Of a stretch of 64,000 nucleotides of DNA, positions 58,256-64,000 are shown one piece after another. A program made the position numbers and the translations under genes. Numbering within the stretch: the first letter of the stretch is position 1; each line of letters begins with the position of its first letter. Source of the stretch: Streptomyces scabiei 87.22 (GTDB lineage: Bacteria > Actinomycetota > Actinomycetes > Streptomycetales > Streptomycetaceae); the NCBI RefSeq assembly GCF_000091305.1, contig NC_013929.1:5704001-5768000 (forward strand), given 5' to 3'. Below the pieces are notes generated by a model. It had not been told where the DNA came from, did not search any database, and saw only the letters and a program-made list of their open reading frames with translations.

Positions 58256-58797
58256 TGACTTCGAAGAGGGCGGCCGGGTCGACGGCAGGGGCGGCGAAGG
58301 GCGGGAAAGGCATGACGGCCGTGAAGGACATGGGCGTGCGGCTGGTGCAGAAGGTCTCCTCGGCCCCGGCGTTCGCCCGGATAGCGCCGCACGTCATACC
58401 GGCGCTGGACCGGGCCGTGCACCGGGCCACCCGGGGGCGGGTGCTGCTCAGCGCGCAGCTGCTGCCCGGTGTCGTCCTGACCGCGACGGGTGCGCGCAGC
58501 GGGGAGCCGCGCCGTACGCCGCTGGCCTGCATGCCCGAGGAGGGGCGGGACGGCTGGGTGCTCATCGGGTCGAACTTCGGCCGCCCCGGCCACCCGGCCT
58601 GGAGCGCGAACCTGCTGGCCCATCCCGACGCCGTGATCAACTGGAAGGGGCAGGACATCCCCGTCACCGCGCACCTGCTGGCGGGGGAGGAACGGGCGTC
58701 CGTCTGGAAGGAGTTGCTGCGCTTCTGGCCGCCGTACTCGACGTATCAGGCGCGGGTGGACCGCGAGATACGGGTGTTCCGGCTCGTACGACGGTGA
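58255..58797 (+). CDS. F420H2-dependent nitroreductase/quinone reductase (Ddn family)
   Basis: A 180-residue split-barrel protein of the Ddn/nitroreductase family that reduces substrates with deazaflavin F420. After a tail (first ~18 residues) it reads VLLSAQLLPGVVLTATGARS, EPRRTPLACMPEE, and the family signature NFGRPGHPAWSANLLAHPDA followed by VWKELLRFWPPYSTYQARVD. It probably performs a hydride transfer to an enone or quinone within the island pathway. ATG 58255 overlaps the dehydrogenase stop. A bidirectional terminator lies ~80 bp downstream. Confidence 0.87.
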   Translation: MTSKRAAGSTAGAAKGGKGMTAVKDMGVRLVQKVSSAPAFARIAPHVIPALDRAVHRATRGRVLLSAQLLPGVVLTATGARSGEPRRTPLACMPEEGRDGWVLIGSNFGRPGHPAWSANLLAHPDAVINWKGQDIPVTAHLLAGEERASVWKELLRFWPPYSTYQARVDREIRVFRLVRR

Positions 58798-58877
58798 AGC
58801 GTGCCCCGGCGGTTTCCCCGCATTCCCCGGTCCTCGAGTCCCTCTGAACCGGCCCCCTGAACAGTCCCCAGAACGCG

Positions 58878-58912
58878 GCAGGCGGCACTCCTCGGCCGAG
58901 GGTGCCGTCTGC
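58878..58912. terminator. Bidirectional terminator between Ddn and TetR genes
   Basis: GCAGGCGGCACTCCTCGG pairs with CCGAGGGTGCCGTCTGC over about 16 bp, with one bulge. It closes the island operon on one side and the TetR gene on the other. Confidence 0.7.
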
Positions 58913-58954
58913 GTGACAGGAATCGCGTCCGGGGGCGTGCCCGGGTGCTCCTGG

Positions 58955-59602
58955 TTACTTCATGGGTTTCTTGCCGGTGATGCCCAGGTGGACCAGCAGC
59001 GCCAGGTTGGGGCGCAGTTCGGCCTGCTTGACGCCCCAGGTCTGGAAGCCCTTCTGGTGCCCGGAGACCGAGGCGAGCATCGCGACGAGGGAACCGGCGA
59101 GGGCCGCCGGGTTCACGTCCTTGTCGACGCGGCCCTTGGCCTGCAGCTCGGAGACCGTCTCCGACAGGGAGTTGGTGACCGAGTTCAGGATCTTCATGCG
59201 GATCTTGTAGAAGCGTTTGTCGCCCTCGGCGGCGCCCAGGTCGACGACGCGGAGGATGGCGTCGTTCTTGCGCCAGAAGTCCAGGAAGCCGTCGACGAGT
59301 TCCTGTGCGGTCTGCCAGCCGGCCTTGCCGACCCAGGAGCGGCCTTCGAGCAGGCGCGTCAAGGTGGCGCCCTCGGCGGCCATTTGCTCGGCGATCTCCA
59401 GGACGGCGCCCTCGACGTCCGGGAAGTACTGGTAGAAGGTCGCGGGTGAAGTCCCCGCCTTCCGGGCGACATCAATGACTTTGACGTCCCGGTAGGGCGA
59501 CGAGCTGAGCATCTCGCTGAGGCAGTCGAGCAGCTTCTGCCGGGTCGCCTGCCCTCGCCGGCCGGCCACGCGGCCGTCGACGGTACGCACTTGTCCTGTC
59601 AT
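58955..59602 (-). CDS. TetR-family regulator, candidate master repressor of the island
   Basis: A 215-residue TetR repressor: GRRGQATRQKLLDCLSEMLS at the N-terminus, HTH VIDVARKAGTSPATFYQYFP, and a helical C-terminal half ending HLGITGKKPMK. The recognition helix TSPATFYQYF is close to the KstR/other lipid-responsive TetR type. It is the only TetR gene within or flanking the 30-59 kb island, and a degenerate CTGTCATGCCGTCAG overlaps its start (59596-59610), consistent with weak autoregulation. The proposal that it binds the nine CTGACG operators is inference. ATG 59602. Confidence 0.9.
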   Translation of the reverse strand: MTGQVRTVDGRVAGRRGQATRQKLLDCLSEMLSSSPYRDVKVIDVARKAGTSPATFYQYFPDVEGAVLEIAEQMAAEGATLTRLLEGRSWVGKAGWQTAQELVDGFLDFWRKNDAILRVVDLGAAEGDKRFYKIRMKILNSVTNSLSETVSELQAKGRVDKDVNPAALAGSLVAMLASVSGHQKGFQTWGVKQAELRPNLALLVHLGITGKKPMK

Positions 59603-59610
59603 GCCGTCAG
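59596..59610. promoter_or_regulatory. Degenerate CTGACG-type site over the TetR start codon
   Basis: CTGTCATGCCGTCAG has two mismatches in the left arm and spans the start codon of the TetR gene. Confidence 0.45.
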
Positions 59611-59842
59611 CTTACCGAGGGGCGATCGGAGCGCGATTCGGCCGACTGCAAATGGGGAGCAGGGGCGTCACCTAGGGGTTCGTGCGCTGATCACGCAGTG
59701 TGGTGGCGCGTTTGTTTCGGGTGAGCGGGGCCCGGCCGACAGGGTTCCGCGGGGCCCGGGACGCGCGGGGCGCGGCCCCCGGCTCCCCCGGTACGGACGC
59801 GCCCGACGCGCGCTCCGTGTGCGCCGCCCTTAGCTTGGCCCT

Positions 59843-60874
59843 ATGGCCGATGAGACGGGAGCCGCCGCCGGAGCGTCAGCCGCCGCCGGAGCGGGAGCCG
59901 CTGCCGGAGCGGGAGCCGCTGCCGGAGCGGGAGCCGCTGCCGGAGCGGAAGGCGCCGCCGGGCCGGGAGCCGCCGCCGGGACGGGAGCCGCCGAAGCCGG
60001 GGCGGGAGGCGCCCCGTACCCCGAGGGCGTCCCCTGCTGGGTGGACGCCCAGTTGCCCGACGTGGAAGCGGGCAAGCGGTTCTACGGCGAACTCTTCGGG
60101 TGGACCTTCGCGGTGGCCCCCGGGGACGGCGCGCACGAGGTGTGGGCGTACGTCGAGGGCGCCCCCGTGGCCGCCCTCGCCCCCAAGCCCGACGGCCGCC
60201 TCCCCACCGTGTGGACCGTGCACTTCGCCACGCCGGACGCGGCCGCCCTCACCGCCCGGATCACCGCGGCCGGCGGTCAGGTGATCACCCCGCCGACCCC
60301 GGTCGGCACGCTCGGCGCCGCCGCGCTGGCCACCGACCCCGAGAGCGCCGTCTTCGGCCTCTGGCAGCCCGGCACGCACACCGGCTTCGGACGGCGCCAC
60401 GAGCCCGGCACGTTCGCGTGGGCCGAGCTGTACACCCGGGACACCAAGGCGGCCAACTCCTTCTACGCGCACCTCTTCCACGACGCCCTCTTCGGCCCGG
60501 ACGCGGTCCCGGACTTCGGCCGGGCCGCACTCACGGACGTCTTCCCGGCCGAGATGCCGCCGCACTTCCTGGTCCACTTCGGGACGAAGGACTGCGAGGA
60601 GGCGGTCGCGGCCGTCGGCCGGCTCGGGGGGCGCGTGCAGGTGCCGCCGTTCGACACCTCGTACGGGAATGTGGCGGTCGTCACGGACAACCAGGGCGCG
60701 TCGTTCGCGCTGCTGCAGCGGAAGAACGGAAACGCCTGGCGGGAGGCACCGCAGGAGGCGGACCAGACCGAACAGCATCCGGACGAGCTGCGGCAGGAGG
60801 GCGACGACCGGCGCACGGACGACCCCCCGGCGCGGGGCGCACGCGACGGGAACGCCCCGGAGGACGACGGCTGA
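59843..60874 (+). CDS. Two-domain VOC/glyoxalase-fold protein with Ala/Gly repeat tail
   Basis: A 343-residue protein. Residues 1-56 are an AAGAGA-type repeat encoded by 18 bp tandem DNA repeats and are probably disordered. Two vicinal-oxygen-chelate domains follow: the first with VPCWVDAQLPDVEAGKRFYG and ELFGWTF, the second with FAWAELYTRDTKAANSFYAH and FLVHFGTKDCEEAVAAVGRL. A charged C-terminal tail (from about residue 297) completes it. Similar proteins are widespread in Streptomyces; metal ligands are not clear and the role is unknown. It lies outside the operator-marked island. Confidence 0.83.
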   Translation: MADETGAAAGASAAAGAGAAAGAGAAAGAGAAAGAEGAAGPGAAAGTGAAEAGAGGAPYPEGVPCWVDAQLPDVEAGKRFYGELFGWTFAVAPGDGAHEVWAYVEGAPVAALAPKPDGRLPTVWTVHFATPDAAALTARITAAGGQVITPPTPVGTLGAAALATDPESAVFGLWQPGTHTGFGRRHEPGTFAWAELYTRDTKAANSFYAHLFHDALFGPDAVPDFGRAALTDVFPAEMPPHFLVHFGTKDCEEAVAAVGRLGGRVQVPPFDTSYGNVAVVTDNQGASFALLQRKNGNAWREAPQEADQTEQHPDELRQEGDDRRTDDPPARGARDGNAPEDDG

Positions 60875-61222
60875 CCAGCGGGAAGACGGCGACCGGCAGG
60901 CGTGTGAACGGGTGCCCGGCGCCTGGTGCGCGCGGGCGCTCCGGGGGCGTGACGGGGGCGCTGCGCGGGCAGACGGCCGGGGTTGTGCGCCGGTGGTACG
61001 TGGCTCGCCCCGGTGTCCCACCATCCGGGCTCCCGCTTCCCGAGAGGCGGACCCACGTGGTTTTGTCCTGAGACACCCCGACTCGCCCCCGGGTTCGCAA
61101 CCTGCCCCCGCTACAGGAAGAATCGGGGTGCGTGCCGCCAGGGCGGTGCGGTGGTGAGACGCTGCACGGGGTCGCGCGCACAATACGGGTGACGCGGTCC
61201 GTACGGGGAGGTGGCAGGGCAA
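60875..61222. other. Intergenic region upstream of afsK
   Basis: No gene is supported in this ~350 bp stretch. The last 100 bp contain a less GC-rich CACAATACGGGTGACGCG segment that may be the afsK promoter. Confidence 0.4.
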
Positions 61223-63565
61223 GTGGTGGATCAGCTGACGCAGCACGATCCGCGGCGGATCGGGCCGTTCGAGGTGCTGGGACGGCTGGGTGCCGGCGGC
61301 ATGGGGCTGGTCTATCTGGCGCGCTCGGCGTCGGGCCGGCGTGTGGCGATCAAGACGGTGCGGACGGAACTGGCCGAGGACCAGCTCTTCCGGGTCCGTT
61401 TCACGCGCGAGGTCGAGGCGGCCCGCGCGGTGTCCGGCTTCTACACGGCGGCGGTGGTCGACGCCGACCCGCGTGCCGCCGTGCCGTGGCTGGCGACCGC
61501 GTACGTTCCCGCGCCCTCCCTCGAAGAGATAGTGAACGACTGCGGACCCATGCCGGTCCAGGCCGTCCGCTGGTTCGCCGCGGGCGTGGCCGAGGCCCTG
61601 CAGTCCATCCACGGCGCCGGGCTCGTCCACCGCGACCTGAAGCCCTCCAACGTGCTCGTCGTCGAGGACGGGCCCCGCGTGATCGACTTCGGCATCGCGT
61701 CCGGCGTCTCGAACACGCGTTTGGCGATGACGAACGTCGCCGTCGGGACGCCCGCGTACATGTCGCCCGAGCAGGCCAAGGACTCGCGCAGCGTGACCGG
61801 CGCGAGCGACGTCTTCTCGCTCGGCTCGATGCTCGTGTTCGCCGCCACCGGGCACGCCCCGTTCCACGGCGCCAACCCCGTCGAGACCGTCTTCATGCTG
61901 CTGCGCGAGGGCCCCGACCTCTCCGGACTGCCGGATGACCTGCGCCCGCTGATCGAGTCCTGTATGCAGATGGACCCGACCGCTCGCCCCAACCCGGCCG
62001 ACCTCCAGGCCCAGCTCGCCCCGCACCTCTTCGGCTCCGGCTCGGACGACAGCGGTACGGCGTCGGCGTGGCTGCCGGAGAAGGCCGTCACCATGATCGA
62101 GACCCGTCGGGGCGGTCGCCCGGCGCCCAAGCCGCAGACCTCCTCCGGCCGCAGCGGGGGCGGCCGCCCCACCGCCCCGGCCCCCCCGCCCCCGCCGCCG
62201 TACGACCCCGCGCCCGTCCCCGTCGGCGCCCCCGACACCGGGCCGGTGCGGCTCGCCGGCGGCCAGGTGCCCATCGGGCCCGGGCCCCGCGTCGCGGACG
62301 CCCGTGCGGCCGCCGTGAAGGCGCCCCCGCCCGAGGCGGGCCTGGCCGCGTCCTGGTCGCGGCCGCGCGCCGGCGTGAACGGCGCCGACCCCGCGCCCGT
62401 CGCCGCCCCGCCCGCCACCCCCGAGTCGGCGCCCTCCGGCTGGCGCCCCTGGCGTTTCCGCATGTCGAACGATGTGTGGGGCACCCCGTCCGTCGCCGAC
62501 GACCTCGTCTACGTCACCTCCTTCGAGGTGCACGCCCTGGACGTGGCGACCGGCCGGCGCCGCTTCAAGACCCGTGACGTCGCCTGGTCGATGGCGGTCG
62601 CGGACGGCCGTATCCACGCCTCCGACGGACCCACCCTCTTCGCGCTCGACGCCCGTGAGGGCGGGGACCTGTGGCGGCTGTCGACGGACGCCTGGGTCTA
62701 CTCCCTGAAGGCCGACCGGGGCACGGTGGTCACCGCCACCCGCGGCGGCGGCGTCCAGGGCTGGGAGGCGTCCAACGGGCAGAAGCTCTGGGAGCTGACC
62801 GGCGCCCAGACCGACTTCGAGACCCCCGAGGCCGGTCCGGTCGTCCAGGACGGCACGGTCTACGTCTGGAAGGACGCCCGGCTGCGCGCGCTGGAGGCCC
62901 GCACCGGAGACGAGCGCTGGTCGTACCCCATCGGCGATGCGGCCTCCTGCGGCGGCGTCCCGGTCCGGCTCGCACCGGCCGCCGACGGCTATGTGTACAT
63001 CTCCGCCGGCAGCCGCGTCCTCGCCGTGGACATCGCCAGCGGTCATGTCCGCTGGCACTTCGAGGCACCGGCCGTGTTCCTCTCGGCGCCCACGTTCGCG
63101 CCCGGCCCCGCCGTCACGGGCGGCGGCGTCTACCTCGCCGACTACCTCGGCACGGTCTACGCCCTCGACGCGACCGACGGCCGCGACCGCTGGCGCATCG
63201 CCACGGAGTCCCGCTCCTCGCTGGAGCCGGTCCTCGTCGCCGCCGGACACGTCCACGTCGGCAGCGGCAAGGGGCTCTACACCCTCGACGCGGTCACGGG
63301 CACACCGAAGTGGCGCTTCCAGGCGGGCGGCGAGATCGTCGGCGCGCCGTCGGTGGCGGAGGGCCGCATCCACTTCGGTTCGACGGACCACCTGCTGTAC
63401 ACGCTGAAGGCCGACGACGGCCGCCTGCGGTGGAAGCTCGCCACGGGCGGGGAGATCACCGGGTCGCCCGTCGTCAAGGACGGCGTCGTGTACGCGTGCA
63501 GCAAGGACCGGTGCGTGTACGCGCTGGACGCGGAGAAGGGGACGGGGACGGCCCGGACCTCCTAG
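61223..63565 (+). CDS. afsK: Ser/Thr protein kinase AfsK with PQQ-type beta-propeller
   Basis: A 780-residue eukaryotic-type kinase with the AfsK architecture: N-terminal kinase (GxGxxG in LGAGGMGLVYLA, catalytic Lys44, HRDLKPSN at 136-143, DFG at 155-157, APE-like SPEQ), a Pro-rich linker (about 300-410) and a C-terminal WD/PQQ-like propeller (about 415-775). AfsK phosphorylates AfsR and DivIVA in S. coelicolor, controlling antibiotics and hyphal branching. The start MVDQLTQHDPRR is the known AfsK N-terminus; GTG 61223 is preferred over GTG 61211. Residue 168 in the activation loop is Ala (NTRLAMTN), whereas Thr168 is the reported autophosphorylation site. Other loop Thr (165, 170, 176) remain. 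Confidence 0.93.
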   Translation: MVDQLTQHDPRRIGPFEVLGRLGAGGMGLVYLARSASGRRVAIKTVRTELAEDQLFRVRFTREVEAARAVSGFYTAAVVDADPRAAVPWLATAYVPAPSLEEIVNDCGPMPVQAVRWFAAGVAEALQSIHGAGLVHRDLKPSNVLVVEDGPRVIDFGIASGVSNTRLAMTNVAVGTPAYMSPEQAKDSRSVTGASDVFSLGSMLVFAATGHAPFHGANPVETVFMLLREGPDLSGLPDDLRPLIESCMQMDPTARPNPADLQAQLAPHLFGSGSDDSGTASAWLPEKAVTMIETRRGGRPAPKPQTSSGRSGGGRPTAPAPPPPPPYDPAPVPVGAPDTGPVRLAGGQVPIGPGPRVADARAAAVKAPPPEAGLAASWSRPRAGVNGADPAPVAAPPATPESAPSGWRPWRFRMSNDVWGTPSVADDLVYVTSFEVHALDVATGRRRFKTRDVAWSMAVADGRIHASDGPTLFALDAREGGDLWRLSTDAWVYSLKADRGTVVTATRGGGVQGWEASNGQKLWELTGAQTDFETPEAGPVVQDGTVYVWKDARLRALEARTGDERWSYPIGDAASCGGVPVRLAPAADGYVYISAGSRVLAVDIASGHVRWHFEAPAVFLSAPTFAPGPAVTGGGVYLADYLGTVYALDATDGRDRWRIATESRSSLEPVLVAAGHVHVGSGKGLYTLDAVTGTPKWRFQAGGEIVGAPSVAEGRIHFGSTDHLLYTLKADDGRLRWKLATGGEITGSPVVKDGVVYACSKDRCVYALDAEKGTGTARTS

Positions 63566-63706
63566 CACCGCCAAAGCCATCTCCCCCCGGCCCACGCACG
63601 CACCGGACGTGACGTGGGCCACAGGCCGTGAATCTCCGCTCCTCCTGTAAGAAGTCGGCCGCCCCGCGCATTGCTCGGTGAGACAGCCGATACGAGGGGA
63701 TGGCGC

Positions 63707-64000
63707 GTGACTCATGCGCAACGCTTCAGGGACATCTACGAGGAGTGCTATCCACGCGTCCTCGCCTACGCCACCAGCCTGGTGGGACGGCAGGTGGGGG
63801 AGGACATCACCAGCGAGACCTTCACCGTGGCCTGGCGGCGGGTACGGGACATCCCGCGCCCCCCGCTGCCCTGGCTCCTGGGGGTCGCCCGCAACCTGGT
63901 GCGCGAACTGCGCCGCCGCGACGCCCACCAGTACGCCCTCGCCGCCGCGGAGGCACAGCAGATCGGCCGCGGTGCCCGCGGCGAGACCGGTGACGTCGCG
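63707..64000 (+). CDS. ECF sigma factor, 3' truncated by window end
   Basis: The frame from GTG 63707 encodes VTHAQRFRDIYEECYPRVLA followed by ITSETFTVAWRRVRDIPRPP and LPWLLGVARNLVRELRRRD, a clear sigma-70 region 2 of an ECF factor. GAGGGG at 63694 is a good RBS. It continues past the window. Position downstream of afsK matches the S. coelicolor gene between afsK and afsS/afsR recalled from that genome. Confidence 0.85.
   Translation, partial: MTHAQRFRDIYEECYPRVLAYATSLVGRQVGEDITSETFTVAWRRVRDIPRPPLPWLLGVARNLVRELRRRDAHQYALAAAEAQQIGRGARGETGDVA

Noticed and set aside
28944..59602. Classical steroid-ring degradation cluster
   Set aside because: No KstD, KshA, HsaA/C/D or Mce transporter genes are in the window, so only side-chain-like chemistry can be suggested.
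59876..63928. Very long minus-strand open frame opposite the VOC and afsK genes
   Set aside because: It is a mirror of well-supported plus-strand genes; absence of stops is expected at this GC content and the translated sequence shows no domain.
1..64000. tRNA or rRNA genes
   Set aside because: I looked for cloverleaf and T-loop patterns in intergenic gaps and saw none that were convincing.

Overview
The window is chromosomal DNA from a Streptomyces. GC content is very high, starts are often GTG, and gene order includes several recognisable Streptomyces landmarks: a dmdR1-type iron repressor divergent from a NagS-like SIS protein, purU, an ECF sigma/zinc-finger anti-sigma pair, and the AfsK Ser/Thr kinase at the right end followed by an ECF sigma gene that runs off the window.

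Layout. 1-5.8 kb: the 3' end of a biotin-dependent acyl-CoA carboxylase alpha subunit, then an acyl-CoA dehydrogenase, AMP-forming acyl-CoA ligase, enoyl-CoA hydratase and TetR regulator, probably one catabolic transcription unit. It is interrupted by a ~180 bp hairpin MITE-like element. 5.8-13.5 kb: pdxH, a second citrate synthase, a 2OG-Fe(II) oxygenase behind a Cys-type leader peptide, a maltokinase-N-like protein, a PAS/GAF protein, nagS with a DasR-like site, and dmdR1. 13.5-15.5 kb: a gene-poor stretch with a perfect 26 bp palindrome and ~185 bp tandem repeats. 15.5-28.3 kb: an alpha/beta hydrolase that lacks the usual Ser nucleophile and carries a TTA codon, an intact IS30-family element, a primase-like/HTH divergent pair, a disordered membrane protein, a substrate-binding lipoprotein, purU, an ECF sigma/anti-sigma pair and a STAS protein. 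28.4-59.6 kb: a large CoA-dependent catabolic island. 59.8-64 kb: a VOC protein, afsK and the ECF sigma start.

The main discovery is in the catabolic island. A 15 bp inverted repeat, CTGACG-NNN-CGTCAG, occurs at least nine times between 30.48 and 56.89 kb, always in a short intergenic gap just upstream of start codons. The controlled genes encode two acyl-CoA ligases (one alicyclic-acid-like AMP-forming, one NDP-forming), an amidohydrolase, four acyl-CoA dehydrogenases (two large-type, two small-type), a cyclase-family hydrolase, an SDR, a zinc alcohol dehydrogenase, a flavin reductase, an enoyl-CoA hydratase, a DoxX protein, a DUF35 Zn-ribbon protein, a thiolase-fold protein without the nucleophilic Cys (Ltp2/aldolase-like) and an F420-type Ddn protein. 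A TetR gene closes the island and is the natural candidate regulator. The gene set resembles actinobacterial pathways for steroid side chains or alicyclic acids, but the substrate cannot be read from sequence.

A small defence-like island is embedded in this cluster (46.3-51.9 kb). It holds an orphan BREX-2 PglX-type methyltransferase, a two-helix membrane protein and an AAA ATPase with a DUF234/PD-(D/E)XK-like C-terminus. It carries none of the operators and its base composition looks slightly less GC-rich. Other notable points are paired perfect DnaA boxes inside the cyclase gene, two minisatellites flanking a PdxH paralogue, and an Ala at the AfsK position (168) known as the autophosphorylated Thr in S. 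coelicolor.
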